A DNA stretch of 64,000 bases, taken from NCBI GenBank assembly GCA_965228905.1, contig CBDDII010000003.1, positions 124,001 to 188,000 of the forward strand, in the 5' to 3' direction. Positions within the stretch are counted from its first letter, which is position 1, and each line of letters begins with the position of its first letter. The position numbers and the translations under genes are program-made. The DNA comes from CALKXV01 sp965228905. GTDB taxonomy: Bacteria; Pseudomonadota; Alphaproteobacteria; Rhodobacterales; Rhodobacteraceae. The notes beneath the pieces are model-generated. The model made no database searches. It was not told the origin of the DNA and worked only from the letters and a program-made list of their open reading frames with translations. Below, piece by piece: positions 16,720 through 25,931 of the stretch.

Positions 16720-17391
16720 ATGACCCGCAGACTGACGGCCCTTGCAGCCATCGGCATCCTCGCCCTACTGGGCGTCTTCTTCCTTGCCCCGGCACAGGAC
16801 AACACCGATCCCTTCGGCGCCGCCTTCGCGCAATCGGCAGACGACATCGACACCTCGATGATCAAGGAAATGAGCCTCGGCAACCCCGACGCAAAGGTCA
16901 CCGTGATCGAATACGCCTCGTTCACCTGCCCCCATTGCGCGGCCTTCCACACCGGTTCCTTCGACGACCTCAAGAAGGACTTCATCGACACCGGCCTGAT
17001 CCACTTCATCAACCGCGAAGTCTATTTCGACCGGTTCGGCCTCTGGGCCGGGATCACCGCCCGTTGCGGCGAAAACGCCGAGAACCGCTATTACGGCATC
17101 GTCGACATGATCTACAAACAGCAAAGCGACTGGGCCAGTTCCGCCAACAGCCCGCAGGAAATCGTCAACAAGCTGCGCACCATCGGCAAGACCGCCGGGC
17201 TGACCGACGCCGACCTCGACGCCTGTTTCGCCGACGGCGACCGCGCGCAGGCGCTGTACGCCACCTACGTCAAGAATGCCGAGGCCGACGGCGTCGAGGG
17301 CACGCCCTCCTTCGTCATCAACGGCACGATGCACCGCAATTCCGGCTACGACGCCCTGAAAGCAGCCATCGAAGCCGAGCTTGGCAGCTAA
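16720..17391 (+). CDS. DsbA-family thiol:disulfide oxidoreductase
   Basis: Periplasmic thioredoxin-fold protein of 223 residues. An uncleaved or cleaved N-terminal hydrophobic segment (8-24) is followed by the active site CPHC (Cys70, Cys73) and the cis-Pro loop GTPSF near the end. The long helical insertion between them is typical of DsbA. It may oxidise or isomerise envelope proteins. Starts 10 bases after the DUF721 gene, with an AAGGAAA ribosome site, so both are probably on one transcript. Confidence 0.9.
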   Translation: MTRRLTALAAIGILALLGVFFLAPAQDNTDPFGAAFAQSADDIDTSMIKEMSLGNPDAKVTVIEYASFTCPHCAAFHTGSFDDLKKDFIDTGLIHFINREVYFDRFGLWAGITARCGENAENRYYGIVDMIYKQQSDWASSANSPQEIVNKLRTIGKTAGLTDADLDACFADGDRAQALYATYVKNAEADGVEGTPSFVINGTMHRNSGYDALKAAIEAELGS

Positions 17392-17402
17392 AAACACCCG
17401 AT

Positions 17403-17425
17403 CGGGCGGGGCCTTGTCCCGCCCG
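17403..17425 (+). other. GC hairpin after the DsbA-like gene
   Basis: Perfect 8-base-pair stem CGGGCGGG/CCCGCCCG with a 7-base loop, 11 bases after the stop. No T tract follows, so it is not a convincing intrinsic terminator; it may protect the 3' end of the message. Confidence 0.45.
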
Positions 17426-17513
17426 AACGCAGGCAACTGCTCCCCTTCTCTTTGCCATCGACCCGGCGTCAAAACCCGGTAAAAGCATCGCAAACCGTGA
17501 AACGGAGCCGCCC

Positions 17514-18638
17514 ATGACACCCCTCAACGGCCTGAAGGTCATCGAACTTGCCCGCATCCTTGCTGGCCCCTGGGCCGGGCAGACCCTTGCCGACCTCGGC
17601 GCCGAAGTGACCAAGATCGAAGCGCCACAAGGCGACGACACCCGCACATGGGGGCCTCCCTTCATTGAACACGATGGCGAAAAATCGGCCGCCTATTTCC
17701 ATTCGACCAACCGCAACAAACGCTCCGTCGCGCTGGATTTCCGCACGCCCGAGGGCAAGAAGGCGGTCGAGGACCTCGTGCGCGACGCCGACGTCCTGAT
17801 CGAGAATTTCAAGGTCGGCGGCCTTAAGAAATACGGGCTGGATTATGCCAGCCTCTCGCGCATCAACCCCCGCCTGATCTATTGCTCGATCACCGGTTTC
17901 GGCCAGGACGGCCCCTATGCCGAACGGGCCGGATACGACTATGTGATCCAGGGTATGTGCGGGCTGATGTCCGTCACCGGCGACCCCGCCGACCAGCCCC
18001 AAAAGGTCGGCGTCGCCGTCACCGACATCTTCACCGGCCTTTACTCCGTCATCGCGATCCAGGCCGCCCTCGGCCACCGCGCGACCACCGGCAAGGGCCA
18101 GCACATCGATATGGCGCTGTTCGACACCGGGGTCGCGATCATGGCCAACCAGGCGATGAACTACCTTGCCTCCGGCACCGCGCCGAACCGTCTTGGCAAC
18201 GCCCATCCGAACATCGTGCCCTACCAGGTGTTCGATTGCGCCGACGGCTGGGCGATCATCGCGGCAGGCAACGACGGTCAGTTCCAGCGCCTCTGCGCCC
18301 TGCTGAAACGCGACGATCTTGCACGCGATCCCTCCTATGCCACCAATCCCGACCGGGTCGCCAACCGCGTGACCCTCGTCGCCGAGATCAACGGCGAAAC
18401 CGCCCGGTTGAGCCGCGCCCGGTTGCTTGCGGCCTGCGAAGAGGCCAAGGTGCCCGCCGGGCCGATCAACGACATGAAGGATGTCTTCGACGATCCCCAG
18501 GTCCGCCACCGTGGCCTTCAGGTGGATGACAACGGCATCCCCCTGATCCGCACCCCGATCCGGTTCTCCGATGCCGAAACGGCCCGCCCGCGCGCCGCGC
18601 CGCTCCTGAACGAAGCGTCGGAAAGCGACGGCGCCTAG
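17514..18638 (+). CDS. CaiB/BaiF family (class III) CoA-transferase
   Basis: A 374-residue formyl-CoA/carnitine-CoA transferase-type enzyme that moves CoA between carboxylic acids. The catalytic Asp is expected at Asp171 in VTDIFTGLYS; the N-terminal LAGPWAGQTLADLGAEVTKIE and the TGKGQHIDMALFDT segment are family signatures. The ATG at 17514 has GGAG eight bases upstream; the frame is open much further to the left but that part is the shadow of the DsbA gene. Substrate unknown. It ends on a CTAG shared with lpxK. Confidence 0.88.
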   Translation: MTPLNGLKVIELARILAGPWAGQTLADLGAEVTKIEAPQGDDTRTWGPPFIEHDGEKSAAYFHSTNRNKRSVALDFRTPEGKKAVEDLVRDADVLIENFKVGGLKKYGLDYASLSRINPRLIYCSITGFGQDGPYAERAGYDYVIQGMCGLMSVTGDPADQPQKVGVAVTDIFTGLYSVIAIQAALGHRATTGKGQHIDMALFDTGVAIMANQAMNYLASGTAPNRLGNAHPNIVPYQVFDCADGWAIIAAGNDGQFQRLCALLKRDDLARDPSYATNPDRVANRVTLVAEINGETARLSRARLLAACEEAKVPAGPINDMKDVFDDPQVRHRGLQVDDNGIPLIRTPIRFSDAETARPRAAPLLNEASESDGA

Positions 18639-19621
18639 CCCGTCCCGCCTAGATCGTTCAACGCTGCATCAAGCGCTGCACCATCCTCGATCCGCAGCCG
18701 CACCGGCAAGGTCAGCACCTTCTGGCGGAATGACGATGGCAGCCGCACGGCATCCTTCTCGGTCGTCACCAGTTGCGCGCCCAATGTCGCCGCCTCGATC
18801 TCAAGCCGTTTCATAAGGGCATCCGACAGCGGCTGATGATCGTCCAGCGCCTCGGCCCGCAAGACTTCGGCCCCAACACCGCGCAGGCTGGCAAAGAATT
18901 TCTCAGGCCGCCCGATCCCGGCAAAGGCCAGCACGGGAAGGCCGGCCCAATCCATGCCCGTTTCCAGAATCTCGATCGACGCCGGAACAACCGGCATCGA
19001 AATCGCAGCACCCCAGACACCCAGAAAATGCTGCTGCGCGTCTTCCGTGCCGATCAGCACCACCAGGTCCGCCCGCGCCAACCCCTTGTCCACCGGCTCG
19101 CGCAAAGGCCCGCCCGGCATGACCCGGCCATTGCCGAACCCGGCCTCGGCATCGACCACAACAAGGCTCAGATCGCGCCGCAACCCCGCCGTCTGATGCC
19201 CGTCGTCCAGTATGATCGCCGTCGCGCCAGCCGCCTCCGCCGCACGCACACCCGCCGCACGATCCCGTGCGACCCAGGTGGGCGCAAAGGCCGACAGCAA
19301 CAAGGGCTCGTCGCCCACGGCCTCCGCCCCGTGCCGCCGTTCATCCACCCTCAGCGGGCCTTCTTCGCTGCCGCCATATCCGCGCGATACGATGTGAACG
19401 CCATCGCCAAGCCGCGCCACAAGCTCCATCACGACCGGAGTTTTGCCCGTCCCGCCGACATTCAGATTTCCGACAGAAATCACCGGGCAGCCCGCCGCAT
19501 GGCCCGGCGCGGACACCCGCCGCGCCGTCGCCCGCGCGTAAAGCGCGCTTAACGGCGACAGAACCACCGCCTGCCATCCCGGTCTTTCGGGCGGGTTGCG
19601 CCAGAAGCCGGGCGGTCGCAT
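18635..19621 (-). CDS. lpxK: Tetraacyldisaccharide 4'-kinase
   Basis: Lipid A biosynthesis kinase of 328 residues that phosphorylates the 4' position of the tetraacyl disaccharide at the inner membrane. The P-loop GNLNVGGTGKTP (51-62) is the characteristic LpxK form. N-terminal hydrophobic patch RPGWQAVVLSPLSALYA anchors the protein. The ATG overlaps the stop of the Kdo-transferase-like gene (TTGATG), as usual for waaA-lpxK operons. Confidence 0.93.
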   Translation of the reverse strand: MRPPGFWRNPPERPGWQAVVLSPLSALYARATARRVSAPGHAAGCPVISVGNLNVGGTGKTPVVMELVARLGDGVHIVSRGYGGSEEGPLRVDERRHGAEAVGDEPLLLSAFAPTWVARDRAAGVRAAEAAGATAIILDDGHQTAGLRRDLSLVVVDAEAGFGNGRVMPGGPLREPVDKGLARADLVVLIGTEDAQQHFLGVWGAAISMPVVPASIEILETGMDWAGLPVLAFAGIGRPEKFFASLRGVGAEVLRAEALDDHQPLSDALMKRLEIEAATLGAQLVTTEKDAVRLPSSFRQKVLTLPVRLRIEDGAALDAALNDLGGTG

Positions 19622-20871
19622 CAATCCAGCGCCTCGCCCTCAAGGGCAAGGTCCATCAATTCGACCAGCCGTTCGACCACGCCCGCGCTTTCCGTCGTGA
19701 TCGACCAGCCCGCCTGCGCCAGCGCCGCCGCCTTGTCGGGTGCCAACAGCGACTGCACAGCCTCGCCCAACTCCAGACCGTCCTTCACCAACAGCGCACC
19801 GCCCGCCTCGGCCAAGCGCCGGAACCGCGGTGCCATGTCGCCCAGGTTCGGCCCGTGCAGAACCGCCGATCCAAGCGCGGCCGGATCGAACGGATCCGAA
19901 GCCTCGCCATCCGCAAAGAACGTCCCACCGACGAAACTGGTCGGCGCAAGCCGATACCAAAGCCCGCTCTCGCCTTCGGTATCCGCAATATAGACCTGAA
20001 ACGCATCCCCAGGCTCGGCCCTCTCAGAGCGTAACCCGGTCTGCCATCCAGCCGCCTCGAACGCCTGGCGCATGACAGGGGCCTCTACCGGATCGGCAGG
20101 AACCAGGATCAACAACATCCGGTGCGCAGCCCGAAACGCCCGCCGATGCGCCACTTCGATCCGGTCGACCTCGGACAGTTCAACGCCATAGGCCAGCCAG
20201 ACAGGCCTGCCGCCAAGGATCTTGGCCAGACGATCGCACTCTGCCTCGTTGCACCCCAGTGCATGAACCGTGTCTTTCAGCGGCCCGGTGATCTCGACGA
20301 CATCCACATCCTGCTTCAGGCCGGGCCGCAACCAACGCGCCTCGGCGGCGGAACCGACAAGACACTTCTTCATGACATCCATGTGCGAAGCCACGCGGCG
20401 GGGAACGCCTCTTTCCCGCGCGACATAGATCAGCGGAACGTCACGCTCCGCCGCACCCATGATCAGCTTCGACGCGTCGACCTCGCCCAAGACAATACCC
20501 ACATCGGGCCGCCAGTGATCCAGGAACCGCGCGATCGACCCTTGGGTTTCAACCGGCGTCAACTGGTGGAACACGGCCCTGGCGACCGACGGCACCATCG
20601 CCGTGTCACTCTCGGTCGTCACCAGGCAATGCACCGGTTCCTCGCGCAGAAAGGCCAATTCCTTGCACAGCGACAACACCCCGCCCGCATCGGCCCCGTC
20701 GCGCGTGATCAACCACATCAAACACCCCTCGGGTCGCGCAACCTCGGTCTTGCCCAACCGCTCCGACCCCTCCGACCCCGTTCCTTTGTGAGTGGAAAAC
20801 GGTGAAAGATCGCGGATCCGCTGCGCCGTGGCCGTCAGGCGCGAGATAAGCCTGGGGCGGCTGTCTGTCAG
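19621..20871 (-). CDS. Kdo-transferase-like glycosyltransferase (WaaA family, divergent), probable CTG start
   Basis: A GT30/WaaA-family protein that would add Kdo to lipid IVA. The C-terminal half is clear: GLWYRLAPTSFVGGTFF, the PFDPAALGSAVLHGPNLG nucleotide-sugar region, and ...AGGALLVKDG. The N-terminal half is divergent: the A-S-V-G-E catalytic motif of WaaA is replaced (an ungapped alignment puts Asp where the essential Glu belongs). The first conventional start is TTG at 20757, which would begin in the middle of the conserved ERLG segment. A CTG at 20871 overlaps the DUF4170 stop (CTGA), has GAGGAG eight bases upstream, and gives 416 residues, a normal length. Operon DUF4170-this-lpxK. 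Confidence 0.8.
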   Translation of the reverse strand: MTDSRPRLISRLTATAQRIRDLSPFSTHKGTGSEGSERLGKTEVARPEGCLMWLITRDGADAGGVLSLCKELAFLREEPVHCLVTTESDTAMVPSVARAVFHQLTPVETQGSIARFLDHWRPDVGIVLGEVDASKLIMGAAERDVPLIYVARERGVPRRVASHMDVMKKCLVGSAAEARWLRPGLKQDVDVVEITGPLKDTVHALGCNEAECDRLAKILGGRPVWLAYGVELSEVDRIEVAHRRAFRAAHRMLLILVPADPVEAPVMRQAFEAAGWQTGLRSERAEPGDAFQVYIADTEGESGLWYRLAPTSFVGGTFFADGEASDPFDPAALGSAVLHGPNLGDMAPRFRRLAEAGGALLVKDGLELGEAVQSLLAPDKAAALAQAGWSITTESAGVVERLVELMDLALEGEALD

Positions 20872-21113
20872 CTGTCCAGCTCCTCGGTTGACGAGGCTTC
20901 GGCTTCCTCATCGCGCAAACGATGCAGGTGGGCGATGAAATACCTCATATGGGCATTGTCCACCGTCCGCTGAGCCTCGGATTTCCAGGCGTTATAGGCG
21001 CTGTCATAGTCCGGAAAAATCCCGACGATGTGGATATCCTCCACGTCGCGGAACACGTTCTTCGTCGGATCGACAAGCTCGCCGCCGAAAACAAGATGCA
21101 ATCTCTGTGCCAT
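20868..21113 (-). CDS. DUF4170 protein
   Basis: An 81-residue acidic protein matching DUF4170: ...LVFGGELVDPTKNVFRDVEDIHIVGIFPDY..AYNAWKS.AQRTVDNAHMRYFI... Short proteins of this family stand just before the Kdo-transferase and lpxK genes in many alphaproteobacteria, so a role in lipid A assembly is plausible but not shown. The ATG at 21113 has GGAGAG six bases upstream. Confidence 0.85.
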   Translation of the reverse strand: MAQRLHLVFGGELVDPTKNVFRDVEDIHIVGIFPDYDSAYNAWKSEAQRTVDNAHMRYFIAHLHRLRDEEAEASSTEELDS

Positions 21114-21228
21114 GTTGAACTCTCCAATTGGCGTTAGCGCGAAGCTACCCGGCAGGCATCTGCCGTCAAGCGTGGGGTTCATCCCAACCGGGCGCAATAC
21201 CCGGCAAATCTTGCCATTTCCTCAAGCG

Positions 21229-21969
21229 TCAGCGGCGCGGAACCTTCAGTTTCTCGCGCCCATCCGGCGTCAGGGCAAAGCAATCGCCACCGTCGAACAC
21301 CACCGGGGTCAGAGCGTTGCCCCAACCCGCACCGGTGTCCACGTTGATCCGGTTCCCGTAATGCGTCGGCTCGTCCACCGGGGTGTGGCCATGGACGATC
21401 AGCGCCTCGTGGTCGTTCAGATGCCACAGGAACTCGTCGCGAATCCACATCAGGTCATCCTCGTCCTGCGCATCCATCGGAAATCCGGGGCGAATGCCCG
21501 CATGAACAAAGATCAGGTCGCCCTCGCGATGCCAAAGCGGCAGATCGGCCAGAAAGGCACGATGCGCCTTGGGAACCTTGGCGCGGGCTCGGTCGCGGTA
21601 GGATGGATCGCGCTCAAGCAGCTTGCGCTTCACACCATAGGACTCCAGCGTCGCCTTGCCGCCCATAATCGTGTTGTGCCAGGTCAGCCCCTTTTTGAGG
21701 CGCGGGTGCGTGCCGTCGCCCCCATCCAGGAAATCGCTGAACATCTGGTCGTGGTTGCCCCTCAGAACCAACCAATCCGCACCGCCCTCGATCCCGTCAA
21801 TCAGGTACTGAACGACGCCACGCGAATCCGGCCCCCGGTCGACAATGTCGCCAACGTGAATAACCGGCCCTTCGCCATTGCGCTGACGCGCTCGGTCCTC
21901 GGCGATCCGCTCATGCGCCGCCTTCAACTTGTCCAGATGCCCGTGAATATCGCCGACCGCGTAAATCAT
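21229..21969 (-). CDS. Metallophosphoesterase (PPP-type protein phosphatase)
   Basis: A 246-residue calcineurin-like phosphoesterase. All PPP motifs are present: GDIHG (7-11), GDIVDRGPDS (40-49), GNHD, and the HGHT near the C-terminus, giving a di-metal site. Related to the bacterial PrpA/PrpB and bis(5'-nucleosyl)-tetraphosphatase group; which substrate it uses cannot be read. Stands alone between serA and the DUF4170 operon; a 115-base gap separates it from DUF4170. Confidence 0.88.
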   Translation of the reverse strand: MIYAVGDIHGHLDKLKAAHERIAEDRARQRNGEGPVIHVGDIVDRGPDSRGVVQYLIDGIEGGADWLVLRGNHDQMFSDFLDGGDGTHPRLKKGLTWHNTIMGGKATLESYGVKRKLLERDPSYRDRARAKVPKAHRAFLADLPLWHREGDLIFVHAGIRPGFPMDAQDEDDLMWIRDEFLWHLNDHEALIVHGHTPVDEPTHYGNRINVDTGAGWGNALTPVVFDGGDCFALTPDGREKLKVPRR

Positions 21970-22078
21970 GCCCGCGTCATAGTCAGATTCTCGGGGCTGG
22001 GCCAGCCTTCGCGTCAGCGGGAAATAGCCGCAGCCGCGACCCGCCCAGGACGGGCCGCAGATGCTTCAAAAGGCAGGA

Positions 22079-23671
22079 TCAGGCGACGTCAAAGACCAGC
22101 GGGCGCACCTGTTCGAACATGCCGGTCGACTTCAACTGTTCGATCACTGCCGTCTCCACCGGCTCGTCCACGTACAACAACGCGATCGCATCGCCGTTCT
22201 TCTCGTTCCGACCCAGGGTAAAGTTCGCGATGTTCACCCCGTTCGACCCCATGGTGTTGCCCAATGTGCCGATGATGCCGGGTACATCCTCGTTCGTGGT
22301 GTAGACCATGTGCTCGCCGATCTCGGCGTCGATGTTGATCCCCTTGATCTGGATAAACCGGGGCTTGCCGTCGCTGAACACAGTGCCCGCGACGGAACGC
22401 TCGCGCTTGTCCGTCACGATGGTCAGCTTGATATAGGCATCGAAAACGCCCGACTTTTCCTGCGTGGTGGTCGAACACTTGATCCCGCGATCCTCGGCGA
22501 TCACCGGGGCCGACACCATGTTCACCTCGGGATTGCTGGCCTTCAGAATCCCCGCAACCGCTGCCGCCCGCAAAGCGGCGGTGTTCATCTTCGAAACCTC
22601 ACCGTCAAACAGGATGTTGATGGCGCGAATCGGCTCGTCCGTCAGTTGGCCGATAAAGCTGCCCAGATGGCCCGACAATTTCACCCAAGGCCCCATCACC
22701 TTGGCCTCTTCCGCCGTCACGCTTGGCATGTTCAAAGCGTTGGTCACGGCTCCGGTCAACAGGTAATCCGACATCTGCTCGGCCACCTGCAACGCGACGT
22801 TTTCCTGCGCTTCGGTGGTCGAGGCCCCAAGGTGCGGCGTCACCACGACATTCGGCAAATGGAACAGCGGCGAATTGGTCGCCGGTTCCTCGGCAAAGAC
22901 ATCAAACGCCGCTCCGGCAACCCGGCCCTCTTTCAAGGCTTCGGCCAGCGCTGCCTCGTCCACCAGGCCACCCCGCGCACAGTTCACGATCCGCACGCCG
23001 GGTTTCATCTTGGCAATCGCCTCTTTCGACAGGATGTTCCGCGTCTTGTCCGTCAGAGGCACATGCAGCGTGATGAAATCTGCCCGCGCCAAAAGATCGT
23101 CCAACTCGACCTTCTCGACCCCGATCTTGTCGGCTCGCTCCTCGCTCAGGAAGGGATCATAGGCGATCACCTTCATCTTCAGCCCCAGGGCGCGTTCAAT
23201 CACGATTGACCCGATATTGCCCGCCCCGATCACGCCAAGGGTCTTGGCGGTCAGCTCAACCCCCATGAACTTCGATTTCTCCCATTTACCTTCATGCGTC
23301 GAAACACTCGCCTCGGGGATCTGACGCGCAACGGCAAACATCATCGCAACGGCATGTTCCGCCGTGGTGATCGAGTTGCCGAAAGGCGTGTTCATCACGA
23401 TCACACCCTTTTTCGAGGCAGCGGGAATATCCACGTTGTCAACGCCGATCCCGGCACGGGCCACGACCTTCAGGTTGTCAGCAGCTTCCAGCAGTTTCGC
23501 CGTCACCTTGGTCGCCGACCGGATCGCCAGACCGTCAAACTCGGGGATCATCTCCAAAAGGCGATCCTTATCCTTGCCAAGGTCGGGTTCAAAGGTCACG
23601 TCGATGCCGCGATCGCGGAAAATCTGCACGGCGGTTTCAGACAGCTTGTCGGATACAAGTACTTTGGGCAT
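22079..23671 (-). CDS. serA: D-3-phosphoglycerate dehydrogenase
   Basis: First enzyme of the phosphorylated serine pathway (530 residues, the long form). N-terminal substrate domain, NAD-binding motif GVIGAGNIGS, catalytic Arg in NCARGGLVDE and the His of TPHLGAST, then an allosteric intervening domain and a C-terminal ACT domain (...EDVPGIIGTLGNTMGSNGVNIANFTLGR...). The start MPKVLV at 23671 was preferred because the longer frame runs through the inverted repeat and has no family match. Downstream of serC on the same strand; the long inverted repeat lies between them. Confidence 0.97.
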   Translation of the reverse strand: MPKVLVSDKLSETAVQIFRDRGIDVTFEPDLGKDKDRLLEMIPEFDGLAIRSATKVTAKLLEAADNLKVVARAGIGVDNVDIPAASKKGVIVMNTPFGNSITTAEHAVAMMFAVARQIPEASVSTHEGKWEKSKFMGVELTAKTLGVIGAGNIGSIVIERALGLKMKVIAYDPFLSEERADKIGVEKVELDDLLARADFITLHVPLTDKTRNILSKEAIAKMKPGVRIVNCARGGLVDEAALAEALKEGRVAGAAFDVFAEEPATNSPLFHLPNVVVTPHLGASTTEAQENVALQVAEQMSDYLLTGAVTNALNMPSVTAEEAKVMGPWVKLSGHLGSFIGQLTDEPIRAINILFDGEVSKMNTAALRAAAVAGILKASNPEVNMVSAPVIAEDRGIKCSTTTQEKSGVFDAYIKLTIVTDKRERSVAGTVFSDGKPRFIQIKGINIDAEIGEHMVYTTNEDVPGIIGTLGNTMGSNGVNIANFTLGRNEKNGDAIALLYVDEPVETAVIEQLKSTGMFEQVRPLVFDVA

Positions 23672-23697
23672 TGGTTCTATCTCGTTTCTGGGTCGCC

Positions 23698-23763
23698 GCC
23701 CCGGGCTTGACCCGGGGCCTGTGGCGGAAGTTTGCGGAAGAGGCCCCGGGTCAAGCCCGGGGC
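23698..23763. repeat. 66-base perfect inverted repeat between serC and serA
   Basis: Two 23-base arms (23698-23720 and 23741-23763) are exact reverse complements around a 20-base spacer. Each arm is itself close to palindromic, built from CCCCGGG-cttga-CCCGGGG. This composition recalls intergenic palindromic units of alphaproteobacteria. In the serC-serA message it would form a very stable stem just upstream of the serA start. Confidence 0.85.
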
Positions 23764-23772
23764 ATCGTTGCA

Positions 23773-24927
23773 TCAAGCGTCTTCGGAAAGTGCCGCGATC
23801 TCGGCTTCAAAGGCCCAGTCGATCCAGGGACAAAGGGCCTCAAGATCACCGGTTTCCACCGTACCACCACACCAGATCCTCAGACCGGCGGGCGCATCGC
23901 GGTAGGCGCCAATGTCATAGGCCACGTTCTGACCCTCCAGACGCTTGGCCACCGCCTTGGCAAAAGCCGCGCCATCGGTGATCCGCGCATCCGTGAACTT
24001 CAGACAAACACTGGTGTTCGACCGCGTCGCGGGATCAACCGCAAGGTTGGCAATCCAGTCCCGCGCATCGCAGAAATCATGCAGCACCCTGGCATTGGCA
24101 TCGGCCCGCGCGATCAGGCCCTTCAGCCCGCCGACGCTCACCGCCCAATCCAGCGCTTGCAGATAATCCTCCACCGCCAGCATCGAAGGCGTGTTGATCG
24201 TCGCCCCCTCAAAGACACCGGCGATGATCTTGCCGCCCTTGGTTAGCCGGAAAATCTTGGGCAGAGGCCAAGCGGGCGTATAACTCTCCAACCGCTCCAC
24301 CGCGCGTGGCGACAGAACGATCATCCCATGCGCCGCCTCGCCGCCCAGCACCTTCTGCCAGGAAAACGTGACAACATCCAAACGATCCCACGGCAGGTCC
24401 ATCGCGAAAGCCGCACTCGTCGCATCGCAGATCGTCAGCCCCGCGCGATCCGCCGGAATCTCGAAACTGTCCGGAACGCGAACGCCCGAAGTCGTCCCGT
24501 TCCAAGTAAACACCACGTCGGCGTCCCAATCGACGCCCGCCAGATCGACGATCTCGCCATACTCAGCCGTGGTCACCTTGGCATCCAGCTTCAGCTGCTT
24601 GACAACATCCGTCACCCAGCCCGCACCGAAACTCTCCCAGGCCAGCATTTCAACCTTTCGCGCGCCCAGAAGATTCCACATCGCCATCTCGACAGCGCCG
24701 GTATCCGACGCAGGCACGATGCCCACCAGATAGCCTTCAGGCACACCAAGAATCGCCTTGGTCTGCTCGATGGCATCCTTCAGCTTGGCCTTGCCGATCG
24801 CAGCCCGATGCGACCGCCCCAAGGCGGCACCTTTCAGACTGTCCAGCGAAAAAACAGGAGGTTTGGCACAGGGGCCAGACGAAAAACGCGGATTAGCCGG
24901 CCGCGTTGCCGGGTGGTTCGTATCCAT
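23773..24927 (-). CDS. serC: Phosphoserine aminotransferase
   Basis: PLP-dependent enzyme of serine (and pyridoxine) synthesis, 384 residues. The cofactor lysine lies in SWQKVLGGE, and the ..GRSHRAAIGK.. and ...CDATSAAFAMD... segments are typical of the alphaproteobacterial SerC subtype. Begins the leftward serC-serA unit; divergent from serB, with about 127 bases between the two starts. Confidence 0.96.
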   Translation of the reverse strand: MDTNHPATRPANPRFSSGPCAKPPVFSLDSLKGAALGRSHRAAIGKAKLKDAIEQTKAILGVPEGYLVGIVPASDTGAVEMAMWNLLGARKVEMLAWESFGAGWVTDVVKQLKLDAKVTTAEYGEIVDLAGVDWDADVVFTWNGTTSGVRVPDSFEIPADRAGLTICDATSAAFAMDLPWDRLDVVTFSWQKVLGGEAAHGMIVLSPRAVERLESYTPAWPLPKIFRLTKGGKIIAGVFEGATINTPSMLAVEDYLQALDWAVSVGGLKGLIARADANARVLHDFCDARDWIANLAVDPATRSNTSVCLKFTDARITDGAAFAKAVAKRLEGQNVAYDIGAYRDAPAGLRIWCGGTVETGDLEALCPWIDWAFEAEIAALSEDA

Positions 24928-25054
24928 TTCTGAATATCCTTACAGATATGCGCCCCTCGTTGGGGAGGGGTGTCCCACCTGCGGCGATAACGGCGCGCCT
25001 GCTCTTTCGCAAGTCACATTTTGTCGCTAGAGGCGTCTCGATACGAAAAAGTCG

Positions 25055-25927
25055 ATGGATCGCCACATGCCCCTGATCTCGCTCATCGCCGCCCGCGGCA
25101 CGCTCGACCCCGCCCTTGTCGCCACCCTGCAAGGCGCCTTCGGGGCCACCGGCGATGCGCTCTGGCTTTCCCCGGACGAAACGGCGGAATTTCCTGTCGC
25201 GGGGAAACCTTCCAACCTCGACGACGTACAAAAAACCCTTCACGATCAAAATGTTGACCTAAACTACATCGACGACAACAACCGCCGGAAATCCCTCCTG
25301 ATCGCCGACATGGACATGACCATGATCGGCCAGGAATGTATCGACGAACTGGCCGACGAAGCCGGCGTCGGCGCCCGCGTGGCCGAGATCACGAAACGCG
25401 CCATGAACGGCGAATTGAACTTTGAAGAGGCGGTGCTGGAACGTGTCGGCCTCATGAAGGGCCTTGATGCAGGCGTGATCGAAAAGGTGCTGGAAACCCG
25501 AATCTCCCTCGCCCCCGGCGGCAGGACGCTGGTTCAAACCATGAAGAAACACGGCAGCAAAACCGCCCTCGTCTCCGGTGGCTTCATCCAGTTCGCCGAA
25601 AACGTCGCCGCCCAGCTTGGCTTCGACGAAGCCCACGCCAACCGGCTTCTGATCGAAAACGGCCAACTCACCGGTGATGTCGCCCGCCCCATCCTTGGCC
25701 GCGACGCGAAAGTCACCCAGCTTGAACGCCTCTCGCCCGACACGTCAAAGGCCATCGCCATCGGCGACGGCGCGAACGATCTTGGCATGATCGGGCGCGC
25801 GGGCATGGGCGTCGCCGTACACGCCAAACCCGTCGTCGCCGCCGCCGCGCCTTACGCGATCAACCACGGCGACCTGACGGCCTGTTTGTTCCTGCAAGGC
25901 TATTCGATCGACGATTTCGCGACCTGA
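25055..25927 (+). CDS. serB: Phosphoserine phosphatase
   Basis: HAD-superfamily phosphatase, last step of serine synthesis (290 residues). Catalytic motif ADMDMTMIGQECIDELAD with the nucleophile Asp, motif II SGGF, Lys in the middle region and motif IV GDGANDLGMIGRAGMGVA. The N-terminal 80 residues form a small regulatory-like domain. ATG at 25055 or at 25067; the latter matches the usual start of the family. Divergent from serC-serA, so the three steps of the pathway share one intergenic region or flank it. Confidence 0.96.
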   Translation: MDRHMPLISLIAARGTLDPALVATLQGAFGATGDALWLSPDETAEFPVAGKPSNLDDVQKTLHDQNVDLNYIDDNNRRKSLLIADMDMTMIGQECIDELADEAGVGARVAEITKRAMNGELNFEEAVLERVGLMKGLDAGVIEKVLETRISLAPGGRTLVQTMKKHGSKTALVSGGFIQFAENVAAQLGFDEAHANRLLIENGQLTGDVARPILGRDAKVTQLERLSPDTSKAIAIGDGANDLGMIGRAGMGVAVHAKPVVAAAAPYAINHGDLTACLFLQGYSIDDFAT

Positions 25928-25931
25928 GGCG

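Noticed and set aside
17403..17425. Hairpin after the DsbA-like gene as intrinsic terminator
   Set aside because: Good stem but no T tract on either strand; kept only as a hairpin.
24953..24970. Small hairpin CCCCTC/GAGGGG before serC
   Set aside because: Only six pairs, no T tract and no conserved riboswitch core; too weak to call a regulatory element.
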